In this document: in pieces, positions 52,931 through 64,000 of the stretch
How positions within the stretch are numbered: the stretch's first letter is position 1
How the letters are laid out: every line of letters starts with the position of its first letter
From: Nemertoderma westbladi
Taxonomy: Eukaryota; Xenacoelomorpha; Nemertodermatida; Nemertodermatidae
Direction: 5' to 3'
Assembly: GCA_032718475.1 (NCBI GenBank)
Contig: JAUCBJ010007053.1
Location: 62,001-126,000, forward strand
DNA: 64,000 bases
Program-made: the position numbers and the translations under genes
The notes under the pieces: model-generated
What the model was told of the DNA's origin: nothing
Database searches by the model: none
The model's input: only the letters and a program-made list of their open reading frames with translations

Positions 52931-53509
52931 GTAATCTTAAATATCATCGAAACATTAAACTAATAAAGACCTACTACTACTACCCTATGTAATGCAGCTT
53001 TGGTAACTTAATGCCATTTTTATTGGGAAGGAATATTCCACATGATTGGAGTGTTAGGACAGTAAAATAAGTATCAAATTTATAAGACTGTAAATTATGG
53101 GAATGTCAGTGAAACTCTCTTAGACTGTAACACAGTCGATGTCGATCTACTTAGAAATAAACAATAAGCAAGAGAAATGAGTGAGTTTATTTAATATTAT
53201 AGAAGTTGGTAGAAATGAAGCTGATGGAGATGAATCAGATTTAGAGGATCAAATATTCGATTCTGGTGAACGAACAAGGAACAAACAACATTATTAACTA
53301 ATAATAAATTAAATATGGTTAATCTTAAATTTTGATTTACAGGTGTTTTTATTTCAAACGCTGTAGTAAAGTTTATATGTTTATATTTTTCAATTCGTTG
53401 TTTTCAATATTTAATTTTAGAAATATTTCTAAACAAGTTTAAAAAATTTATAAATCACTATTTTTATTTATAAATTTCACTAACATATTTAGAAAAAAAA
53501 ACCCCTGGC
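52931..53509. other. AT-rich spacer, no gene seen
   Basis: Short unique stretch between two satellites. A brief acidic reading frame near 53195-53297 was considered and not accepted as a gene. Confidence 0.45.
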
Positions 53510-56500
53510 TTATGGGTAAGTCGATGTCACGTGCGGTGATCACGGGGGTTCACCTGCGTACAGTAGTTTATGGGTAAGTCGATGTCACGTGCGGTGATCA
53601 CGTGCGTACAGTAGTTTATGGGTAAGTCGGTGCCACGTGGGTTCACGTGCGTACAGTAGTTTATGGGTAAGTCGGTGTCACGTGCGGTGATCACGGGGGT
53701 TCACCTGCGTACAGTAGTTTATGGGTAAGTCGGTGTCACGTGCGGTGATCACGTGGGTTCACGTGCGTACAGTAGTTTATGGGTAAGTCGGTGTCACGTG
53801 CGGTGATCACGTGGGTTCACGTGCGTACAGTAGTTTATGGGTAAGTCGGTGTCACGTGCGGTGATCACGGGGGTTCACCTGCGTACAGTAGTTTATGGGT
53901 AAGTCGGTGTCACGTGCGGTGATCACGGGGGTTCACCTGCGTACAGTAGTTTATGGGTAAGTCGGTGTCACGTGCGGTGATCACGTGGGTTCACGTGCGT
54001 ACAGTAGTTTATGGGTAAGTCGGTGTCACGTGCGGTGATCACGTGGGTTCACGTGCGTACAGTAGTTTATGGGTAAGTCGATGTCACGTGCGGTGATCAC
54101 GGGGGTTCACCTGCGTACAGTAGTTTATGGGTAAGTCGATGTCACGTGCGGTGATCACGGGGGTTCACCTGCGTACAGTAGTTTATGGGTAAGTCGGTGT
54201 CACGTGCGGTGATCACGTGGGTTCACGTGCGTACAGTAGTTTATGGGTAAGTCGATGTCACGTGCGGTGATCACGGGGGTTCACCTGCGTACAGTAGTTT
54301 ATGGGTAAGTCGGTGTCACGTGCGGTGATCACGTGGGTTCACGTGCGTACAGTAGTTTATGGGTAAGTCGGTGTCACGTGCGGTGATCACGTGGGTTCAC
54401 GTGCGTACAGTAGTTTATGGGTAAGTCGGTGTCACGTGCGGTGATCACGGGGGTTCACGTGCGTACAGTAGTTTATGGGTAAGTCGGTGTCACGTGCGGT
54501 GATCACGTGGGTTCACGTGCGTACAGTAGTTTATGGGTAAGTCGGTGTCACGTGCGGTGATCACGTGGGTTCACGTGCGTACAGTAGTTTATGGGTAAGT
54601 CGGTGTCACGTGCGGTGATCACGGGGGTTCACGTGCGTACAGTAGTTTATGGGTAAGTCGGTGTCACGTGCGGTGATCACGTGGGTTCACGTGCGTACAG
54701 TAGTTTATGGGTAAGTCGGTGTCACGTGCGGTGATCACGGGGGTTCACCTGCGTACAGTAGTTTATGGGTAAGTCGGTGTCACGTGCGGTGATCACGTGG
54801 GTTCACGTGCGTACAGTAGTTTATGGGTAAGTCGGTGTCACGTGCGGTGATCACGTGGGTTCACGTGCGTACAGTAGTTTATGGGTAAGTCGGTGTCACG
54901 TGCGGTGATCACGGGGGTTCACGTGCGTACAGTAGTTTATGGGTAAGTCGGTGTCACGTGCGGTGATCACGTGGGTTCACGTGCGTACAGTAGTTTATGG
55001 GTAAGTCGGTGCCACGTGCGGTGATCACGTGGGTTCACGTGCGTACAGTAGTTTATGGGTAAGTCGGTGCCACGTGGGTTCACGTGCGTACAGTAGTTTA
55101 TGGGTAAGTCGGTGTCACGTGCGGTGATCACGTGGGTTCACGTGCGTACAGTAGTTTATGGGTAAGTCGGTGTCACGTGCGGTGATCACGGGGGTTCACC
55201 TGCGTACAGTAGTTTATGGGTAAGTCGGTGTCACGTGCGGTGATCACGTGGGTTCACGTGCGGTGATCACGTGGGTTCACGTGCGTACAGTAGTTTATGG
55301 GTAAGTCGGTGTCACGTGCGGTGATAACGGGGGTTCACCTGCGTACAGTAGTTTATGGGTAAGTCGGTGCCACGTGCGGTGATCACGTGGGTTCACGTGC
55401 GTACAGTAGTTTATGGGTAAGTCGGTGCCACGTGGGTTCACGTGCGTACAGTAGTTTATGGGTAAGTCGGTGTCACGTGCGGTGATCACGTGGGTTCACG
55501 TGCGTACAGTAGTTTATGGGTAAGTCGGTGTCACGTGCGGTGATAACGGGGGTTCACCTGCGTACAGTAGTTTATGGGTAAGTCGGTGCCACGTGCGGTG
55601 ATCACGTGGGTTCACGTGCGTACAGTAGTTTATGGGTAAGTCGGTGTCACGTGCGGTGATCACGTGGGTTCACGTGCGTACAGTAGTTTATGGGTAAGTC
55701 GGTGCCACGTGCGGTGATCACGTGGGTTCACGTGCGTACAGTAGTTTATGGGTAAGTCGGTGCCACGTGGGTTCACGTGCGTACAGTAGTTTATGGGTAA
55801 GTCGGTGTCACGTGCGGTGATCACGTGGGTTCACGTGCGTACAGTAGTTTATGGGTAAGTCGGTGTCACGTGCGGTGATCACGGGGGTTCACCTGCGTAC
55901 AGTAGTTTATGGGTAAGTCGGTGTCACGTGCGGTGATCACGTGGGTTCACGTGCGTACAGTAGTTTATGGGTAAGTCGGTGTCACGTGCGGTGATCACGG
56001 GGGTTCACCTGCGTACAGTAGTTTATGGGTAAGTCGGTGTCACGTGCGGTGATCACGGGGGTTCACCTGCGTACAGTAGTTTATGGGTAAGTCGGTGTCA
56101 CGTGCGGTGATCACGTGGGTTCACGTGCGTACAGTAGTTTATGGGTAAGTCGGTGTCACGTGCGGTGATCACGTGGGTTCACGTGCGTACAGTAGTTTAT
56201 GGGTAAGTCGGTGTCACGTGCGGTGATCACGTGGGTTCACGTGCGTACAGTAGTTTATGGGTAAGTCGGTGTCACGTGCGGTGATCACGGGGGTTCACGT
56301 GCGTACAGTAGTTTATGGGTAAGTCGGTGTCACGTGCGGTGATCACGGGGGTTCACCTGCGTACAGTAGTTTATGGGTAAGTCGGTGCCACGTGCGGTGA
56401 TCACGTGGGTTCACGTGCGTACAGTAGTTTATGGGTAAGTCGGTGTCACGTGCGGTGATCACGGGGGTTCACGTGCGTACAGTAGTTTATGGGTAAGTCG

Positions 56501-58555
56501 GTGTCACGTGCGGTGATCACGGGGGTTCACCTGCGTACAGTAGTTTATGGGTAAGTCGGTGTCACGTGCGGTGATCACGTGGGTTCACGTGCGTACAGTA
56601 GTTTATGGGTAAGTCGGTGTCACGTGCGGTGATCACGGGGGTTCACGTGCGTACAGTAGTTTATGGGTAAGTCGGTGTCACGTGCGGTGATCACGTGGGT
56701 TCACGTGCGTACAGTAGTTTATGGGTAAGTCGGTGTCACGTGCGGTGATCACGGGGGTTCACCTGCGTACAGTAGTTTATGGGTAAGTCGGTGTCACGTG
56801 CGGTGATCACGTGGGTTCACGTGCGTACAGTAGTTTATGGGTAAGTCGGTGTCACGTGCGGTGATCACGGGGGTTCACGTGCGTACAGTAGTTTATGGGT
56901 AAGTCGGTGTCACGTGCGGTGATCACGGGGGTTCACCTGCGTACAGTAGTTTATGGGTAAGTCGGTGTCACGTGCGGTGATCACGTGGGTTCACGTGCGT
57001 ACAGTAGTTTATGGGTAAGTCGGTGTCACGTGCGGTGATCACGGGGGTTCACCTGCGTACAGTAGTTTATGGGTAAGTCGGTGTCACGTGCGGTGATCAC
57101 GTGGGTTCACGTGCGTACAGTAGTTTATGGGTAAGTCGGTGTCACGTGCGGTGATCACGGGGGTTCACGTGCGTACAGTAGTTTATGGGTAAGTCGGTGT
57201 CACGTGCGGTGATCACGTGGGTTCACGTGCGTACAGTAGTTTATGGGTAAGTCGGTGTCACGTGCGGTGATCACGTGGGTTCACGTGCGTACAGTAGTTT
57301 ATGGGTAAGTAGGTGTCACGTGCGGTGATCACGTGGGTTCACGTGCGGTGATCACGGGGGTTCACGTGCGTACAGTAGTTTATGGGTAAGTCGGTGTCAC
57401 GTGCGGTGATCACGTGCGTACAGTAGTTTATGGGTAAGTCGGTGTCACGTGCGGTGATCACGTGCGTACAGTAGTTTATGGGTAAGTCGGTGTCACGTGC
57501 GGTGATCACGTGGGTTCACGTGCGTACAGTAGTTTATGGGTAAGTCGGTGTCACGTGCGGTGATCACGGGGGTTCACGTGCGTACAGTAGTTTATGGGTA
57601 AGTCGGTGTCACGTGCGGTGATCACGGGGGTTCACGTGCGTACAGTAGTTTATGGGTAAGTCGGTGTCACGTGCGGTGATCACGGGGGTTCACGTGCGTA
57701 CAGTAGTTTATGGGTAAGTCGGTGTCACGTGCGGTGATCACGGGGGTTCACCTGCGTACAGTAGTTTATGGGTAAGTCGGTGTCACGTGCGGTGCTCACG
57801 TGGGTTCACGTGCGTACAGTAGTTTATGGGTAAGTCGGTGTCACGTGCGGTGATCACGTGGGTTCACGTGCGTACAGTAGTTTATGGGTAAGTCGGTGTC
57901 ACGTGCGGTGATCACGTGGGTTCACGTGCGTACAGTAGTTTATGGGTAAGTCGGTGTCACGTGCGGTGATCACGGGGGTTCACCTGCGTACAGTAGTTTA
58001 TGGGTAAGTCGGTGTCACGTGCGGTGATCACGGGGGTTCACCTGCGTACAGTAGTTTATGGGTAAGTCGGTGTCACGTGCGGTGATCACGGGGGTTCACG
58101 TGCGTACAGTAGTTTATGGGTAAGTCGGTGTCACGTGCGGTGATCACGGGGGTTCACGTGCGTACAGTAGTTTATGGGTAAGTCGGTGTCACGTGCGGTG
58201 ATCACGTGGGTTCACGTGCGTACAGTAGTTTATGGGTAAGTCGGTGTCACGTGCGGTGATCACGTGGGTTCACGTGCGTACAGTAGTTTATGGGTAAGTC
58301 GGTGTCACGTGCGGTGATCACGGGGGTTCACCTGCGTACAGTAGTTTATGGGTAAGTCGGTGTCACGTGCGGTGATCACGGGGGTTCACGTGCGTACAGT
58401 AGTTTATGGGTAAGTCGGTGTCACGTGCGGTGATCACGGGGGTTCACGTGCGTACAGTAGTTTATGGGTAAGTCGGTGTCACGTGCGGTGCCACGTGGGT
58501 TCACGTGCGGTGATCACGTGGGTTCACGTGCGGTGATCACGTGGGTTCACGTGCG
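53510..58555. repeat. 58-bp satellite rich in CACGTG E-boxes, about 87 copies
   Basis: The unit starts GTACAGTAGTTTATGGGTAA and continues through GTCACGTGC, GATCACGTGGG and TTCACGTGC. A full unit holds three CACGTG hexamers. Common variants change the second to CACGGG and the third to CACCTG. Shortened units (for example 53610-53650 and 55070) lack one segment. The array starts sharply after AT-rich DNA and ends with three extra GTGATCACGTGGGTTCAC-type half-units. Confidence 0.97.
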
Positions 58556-59269
58556 TACTGCAAACTGTCTCATCTACTCAATATACTGCAATTTGGGAAT
58601 ATATCTGTTAAATATGGAATATCTTACTGCCGAATGCGGAAAACCAAAATGTCTACCGGCTCCGCAAAAAGTCCAAATGCTAATTAAATGGCATTGAATA
58701 TCTGTTACAACGACGTCACCAATCATAGCTGTTTCTTTGTAAAATTTTGTCTAGGAGACTTTCAATTTAAATGAAAATAAATAATTTTTTCCATACGTTA
58801 CCATAGGAACCACGCACAAATATTCTAAGAATGTTTCATTATATGATATTAGTGAATTCTGTGATGGAGTCCTTAAGGGGGGGGGGGGGGGGGAGGAGGA
58901 GGGGGAGTTATATTTCTCGAAAGTATTTTTTACTCCTCTAAAGAGGTCAGGGTAGATAGCTATTTTGAGGTTTGGATGAGTATGGGCGCAATAAAGTTAA
59001 AAATACCGACATGTGTGAATTGGTATAATAAGTATAATACTAAAAATAATTTACATCTTGGTTGCGGTGTAAACACACATTATCCCCATAAGCCTAAAGT
59101 GCATTATTTACACCTTGTTGCTATGGAAACGTGCATCAGGTCTAATATAACTACTAACAATCTTTTATTGCTTCAAGTGTTGTTTATCTCCAGTTTGCAT
59201 CCTAATAACACAAATTCCCAACTGTTAGTTACTTTGGAAAGGTCATCTTGTTGTTACCAATAAGTAAGG
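58556..59269. other. unique spacer with a G-run
   Basis: No gene recognised. A run of about 18 G at 58876-58893 is followed by GGAGGA repeats. The 95-codon ORF at 58976-59263 has no recognisable feature. Confidence 0.45.
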
Positions 59270-59702
59270 CCTAGGTTGATGCCATTAACAATGCTGATGA
59301 TAGCAGGCACTCAGCTCAGGCATAGCAATCAGTAAACCTGCTGACTGGGAGGAAAAGCCAACCAACCACCAAGGTTACTGCTGAATGTCCTAAACTCCTC
59401 AATAATGGTTGGAAGGCCTACTTTGAGAAGCAGCTTCCAAACATAAGAGAGTGAGGTACATCGTGTATCTGATTCTGTGCTCACAGATATCCACATCTCA
59501 TTTGCTGAAATTAAGACTGCAGTAATGGGCTTGAAGACCAATCATACCATTGGAGTAGATGGCATGCCCCCTGAGGTCTTTAAAATTCATGAGTACTTAG
59601 AGCTCATTCACCCCATTATTCTTGGACATGTATAGGACAAAGATAGTCCCTCAAGAAATGAAAATATATAAGTTGGTCCCGGCCCCAAAGAAGGCAACCT
59701 AA
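59270..59702 (+). mobile_element. LINE-B relic (linker before RT)
   Basis: The + strand reads, with stops and frameshifts, the same segment as LINE-B 21450-21890, including LLTGRKSQPTTK, GWKAYFEKQ and GVDGMPPEVFKI. It breaks off at the start of the 15-bp repeat cluster at 59711. Confidence 0.8.
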
Positions 59703-59710
59703 CAACGGTG

Positions 59711-59975
59711 TCCGGACAATTACGACCCGGTCAATTTCGACCCATGTTTTTAAATAAAAATTATGGGTCGCAATTGTCAATGATATACAGTGATATTTAT
59801 CAATGATATACATTACATATTTTTATCTGGATCCGGACAATTGCGACCCGGACAATTGCGACCCGGACAATTGCGACCCGGACAATTGCGACCCGGACAA
59901 TTGCGACCCGGACAATTGCGACCCGGTCAATTTTTTCTAAAATCATGGGTCGCAATTGACCGGGTCGCAATATGA
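59711..59975. repeat. 15-bp repeats (GGACAATTGCGACCC) with flanking inverted copies
   Basis: One variant pair (GGACAATTACGACCC, then GTCAATTTCGACCC) is followed by an inverted ATGGGTCGCAATTG. Six direct copies of GGACAATTGCGACCC come next, then an inverted copy pair ending GGGTCGCAAT. The architecture and the GGACAATT half match the cluster at 27749-27856. Confidence 0.85.
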
Positions 59976-59991
59976 CAGGTAATATCCCCAA

Positions 59992-60753
59992 GTAGCACCC
60001 CCAAATTGAACCTCACATTTTTGTGTCTCTGGACCATAAAATTGGGTGAAAATTATTTTTTGTGCTACTAAACATCGTCTGGACTGTTTGTTAATAACCA
60101 AACCAAATATTTTTAAAATTGGCCCCAAAATGGCTCCGTAATGGCCAAAAGTGCGTTTTTGCACCAAGGGCTATTTCTCCACCAATATTTGTTGAAATTT
60201 GTCGAAATTTGGAATATGGGTTCAGAAGAACCATGCATCCAATTCTTCTGAACAAATGTTGCCACAAATGCTCTGGAGCCTTTTTAGAACAAAAAGGCCC
60301 CAAAAAAGGAGAAGTATTGAGAAGGGTAATCTTAACAAGTGTACCAAATTTCAACTCATTTCAGTTAAAATTGGCGCATATATGTTTCATGAAAAAACGT
60401 CGTTCTGAGATATGGGTGTTTAAAGTTTAAGGAACAATTCAAACCTTCCCGCTATTTTAGATAATACCATTTTTCTATGTTCAACAATAACTTTGTCAAA
60501 AATGAATGAAATTCAACGAAATTTTTCATGATTGCTAAACATATAACTAGTAAAACAACTTTCTGTACAATTGTAAAATATAGTGCTGCTCGAAGGCTTT
60601 TCAAAAATCAGACTAGCTCTTACGTTTTGGGTAATAACTTGAGTTTGAGAAAAGATATGAGAAAACTGCTTGCAGATTTGAAATCTCCATTAAATTTGGC
60701 ACATGATAGAATAAAAAAACTTTTTTGTCAATTTGCAAAATAGGGGGTGCTAC
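59992..60753. mobile_element. candidate MITE with GTAGCACCCCC termini
   Basis: GTAGCACCCCC at 59992-60002 and its exact reverse complement at 60743-60753 bound 762 bp without coding capacity. The short termini leave the classification open. Confidence 0.45.
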
Positions 60754-60756
60754 CAC

Positions 60757-63700
60757 CCCACCCCCCCCCCCCCCCCCCTTAATTCATTTCTTCCTGTCCC
60801 GTAAGTTTATCGCCTATTTAATTCTTCCTATCCCGTAGTTTATCGCCTATTTAATTCTTCCTGTCCCGTAGTTTATCGCCTATTTAATTCTTCCTATCCC
60901 GTAGTTTATCACCTATTTAATTCTTCCTATCCCGTAGTTTATCGCCTATTTAATTCTTCCTATCCCGTAAGTTTATCGCGTATTTAATTCTTCCTATCCC
61001 GTAGTTTATCGCCTATTTAATTCTTCCTATCCCGTAGTTTATCACCTATTTAATTCTTCCTATCCCGTAGTTTATCACCTATTTAATTCTTCCTGTCCCG
61101 TAGTTTATCGCCTATTTAATTCTTCCTATCCTGTAGTTTATCACCTATTTAATTCTTCCTGTCCCGTAGTTTATCGCCTATTTAATTCTTCCTATCCCGT
61201 AGTTTATCACCTATTTAATTCTTCCTATCCCGTAGTTTATCGCCTATTTAATTCTTCCTATCCCGTAAGTTTATCGCGTATTTAATTCTTCCTATCCCGT
61301 AGTTTATCGCCTATTAATTCTTCCTATCCCGTAGTTTATCACCTATTAATTCTTTCTGTCCTGTAGTTTATCGCCTATTTAATTCTTCCTATCCCGTAGT
61401 TTATCGCCTATTTAATTCTTCCTATCCCGTAGTTTATCACCTATTTAATTCTTCCTGTCCCGTAGTTTATCGCCTATTTAATTCTTCCTATCCTGTAGTT
61501 TATCGCCTATTTAATTCTTCCTGTCCCGTAAGTTTATCACCTATTTAATTCTTTCTATCCCGTTGTTTATCACCTATTTAATTATTCCTGTCCCGTAAGT
61601 TTATCACCTATTTAATTCTTCCTATCCCGTAGTTTATCACCTATTAATTCTTTCTGTCCTGTAGTTTATCGCTTATTTAATTCTTCCTATCCCGTAGTTT
61701 ATCGCCTATTTAATTCTTCCTATCCCGTAGTTTATCGCCTATTTAATTCTTCCTATCCCGTAGTTTATCACCTATTTAATTCTTCGTATCCCGTAGTTTA
61801 TCACCTATTTAATTCTTCCTGTCCCGTAGTTTATCACCTATTTAATTCTTCCTATCCCGTAGTTTATCGCCTATTTAATTTTTCCTATCCCGTAGTTTAT
61901 CGCCTATTTAATTCTTCCTGTCCCGTAGTTTATCGCCTATTTAATTCTTCCTATCCCGTAGTTTATCGCCTATTTAATTCTTCCTATCCCGTAGTTTATC
62001 ACCTATTAATTCTTTCTGTCCCGTAAGTTTATCGCCTATTTAATTCTTCCTGTCCCGTAAGTTTATCGCCTATTTAATTCTTCCTATCCCGTAGTTTATC
62101 GCCTATTTAATTCTTCCTATCCCGTAGTTTATCGCCTATTTAATTCTTCCTATCCCGTAAGTTTATCGCGTATTTAATTCTTCGTATCCCGTAGTTTATC
62201 GCCTATTTAATTCTTCCTATCCCGTAGTTTATCGCCTATTTAATTCTTCCTATCCCGTAGTTTATCACCTATTTAATTCTTCCTATCCCGTAGTTTATCG
62301 CCTATTTAATTCTTCCTGTCCCGTAAGTTTATCACCTATTTAATTCTTCCTATCCCGTAGTTTATCACCTATTAATTCTTCCTGTCCCGTAGTTTATCGC
62401 CTATTTAATTCTTCCTATCCCGTAGTTTATCACCTATTTAATTCTTCCTATCCCGTAGTTTATCACCTATTTAATTCTTCCTATCCCGTAGTTTATCACC
62501 TATTAATTCTTCCTATCCCGTAGTTTATCGCCTATTTAATTCTTCCTGTCCCGTAAGTTTATCGCCTATTTAATTCTTCCTATCCCGTAGTTTATCGCCT
62601 ATTTAATTCTTCCTGTCCCGTAAGTTTATCGCCTATTTAATTCTTCCTATCCCGTAGTTTATCGCCTATTTAATTCTTCCTATCCCGTAGTTTATCACCT
62701 ATTAATTCTTCCTATCCCGTAGTTTATCGCCTATTTAATTCTTCCTGTCCCGTAAGTTTATCGCCTATTTAATTCTTCCTATCCCGTAGTTTATCACCTA
62801 TTTAATTCTTCCTATCCCGTAGTTTATCACCTATTTAATTCTTCCTATCCCGTAGTTTATCACCTATTTAATTCTTCCTGTCCCGTAAGTTTATCACCTA
62901 TTTAATTCTTCCTATCCCGTTGTTTATCGCCTATTTAATTCTTCCTATCCCGTAAGTTTATCACCTATTTAATTCTTCCTATCCCGTAGTTTATCGCGTA
63001 TTTAATTCTTCCTGTCCCGTAAGTTTATCGCCTATTTAATTCTTCCTATCCCGTAGTTTATCACCTATTTAATTCTTCCTGTCCCGTAAGTTTATCACCT
63101 ATTTAATTCTTCCTATCCCGTAGTTTATCACCTATTTAATTCTTCCTGTCCCGTAAGTTTATCACCTATTTAATTCTTCCTATCCCGTTGTTTATCGCCT
63201 ATTTAATTCTTCCTGTCCCGTAAGTTTATCGCCTATTTAATTCTTCCTATCCCGTAGTTTATCACCTATTTAATTCTTCCTATCCCGTAGTTTATCGCCT
63301 ATTTAATTCTTCCTATCCCGTAGTTTATCACCTATTTAATTCTTCCTGTCCCGTAAGTTTATCACCTATTTAATTCTTCCTATCCCGTTGTTTATCGCCT
63401 ATTTAATTCTTCCTGTCCCGTAAGTTTATCGCCTATTTAATTCTTCCTATCCCGTAGTTTATCACCTATTTAATTCTTCCTATCCCGTAGTTTATCGCCT
63501 ATTTAATTCTTCCTGTCCCGTAAGTTTATCGCCTATTTAATTCTTCCTATCCCGTAGTTTATCACCTATTTAATTCTTCCTGTCCCGTAAGTTTATCACC
63601 TATTAAATTCTTCCTATCCCGTTGTTTATCACCTATTTAATTCTTCCTGTCCCGTAAGTTTATCGCCTATTTAATTCTTCCTATCCCGTAGTTTATCGCC

Positions 63701-64000
63701 TATTTAATTCTTCCTATCCCGTAGTTTATCACCTATTAATTCTTCCTGTCCCGTAAGTTTATCGCCTATTTAATTCTTCCTATCCCGTAAGTTTATCGCC
63801 TATTTAATTCTTCCTATCCCGTAGTTTATCACCTATTTAATTATTCCTGTCCCGTAAGTTTATCACCTATTTAATTCTTCCTATCCCGTAGTTTATCACC
63901 TATTAATTCTTCCTGTCCCGTAAGTTTATCGCCTATTTAATTCTTCCTATCCCGTAGTTTATCGCCTATTTAATTCTTCCTGTCCCGTAGTTTATCGCCT
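60757..64000. repeat. 33-bp satellite, about 97 copies, continuing past the window
   Basis: After a C-run (60757-60778) the unit TTCTTCCTATCCCGTAGTTT plus ATCGCCTATTTAA repeats to the window end. Recurrent variants are TATCCC/TGTCCC, GTAG/GTAAG, ATCG/ATCA and TATTTAA/TATTAA, with repeated ordered blocks that indicate higher-order structure. Frequent stops prevent long ORFs. Confidence 0.97.

Noticed and set aside
53195-53297. Short acidic reading frame, possibly a transposase N-terminus
   Set aside because: About 34 codons with no conserved motif and no continuation.
43369-64000. Regular repeat arrays as possible CRISPR arrays
   Set aside because: Units are contiguous with no unique spacers, in eukaryotic DNA, and there are no cas genes.

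Overview
This looks like a window of animal (metazoan) nuclear DNA, most likely from a marine invertebrate. The evidence is GT-AG introns in a multi-exon gene, Kozak-like start contexts, several non-LTR (LINE) retrotransposon families, a Penelope-like relic, many MITE-like inverted-repeat elements, and an extreme load of minisatellite arrays. The phylum cannot be fixed from sequence alone. I see no prokaryotic features, tRNA, rRNA or CRISPR array.

Layout. 1-3185: 5'-truncated LINE-A on the minus strand, running off the window start. 3341-6265: foldback, inverted and minisatellite repeats. 6613-13845: a 7.2-kb uninterrupted ORF (about 2,410 aa), Ser/Pro-rich, with a DEK-type pseudo-SAP/SAP module near residues 1625-1738. 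15309-17105 and 17605-18466: 36-bp and 22-bp arrays. 20690-23175: decayed LINE-B (+), joined head-to-head to decayed LINE-C (-, to 25370). 27351-39573: a six-exon gene for a 278-aa polytopic membrane protein with an N-terminal EGF-like motif and a THH1/TOM1/TOM3 (GPR137-like) membrane region. Its 9-kb first intron carries an intronless BPNT2 (gPAPP) gene on the opposite strand plus several repeats. Its fourth intron carries a 1.4-kb satellite.

40214-43260: LINE-D with a nearly intact ORF2. 43369-52930: a 31-bp satellite interrupted by a 6,489-bp insertion (LINE-E, minus strand) with a clean 5-bp target-site duplication. LINE-E carries an intact endonuclease-RT ORF2 and a coiled-coil ORF1. Unexpectedly, it also carries a SAP-domain/10-aa-repeat ORF and a Ulp1 (C48) SUMO-protease-like fragment upstream. 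53510-58555: a 58-bp satellite packed with CACGTG E-boxes. 59270-60756: a LINE-B relic and two small repeat elements. 60757-64000: a 33-bp satellite running off the window end.

The cellular genes are unrelated in function: a nuclear DNA-binding-type protein, a Golgi nucleotide phosphatase and a membrane protein. The most unusual items are LINE-E with its SAP/Ulp1 cargo, the giant DEK-module protein, the nested BPNT2 arrangement and the E-box satellite. All family calls come from motif reading without database searches.
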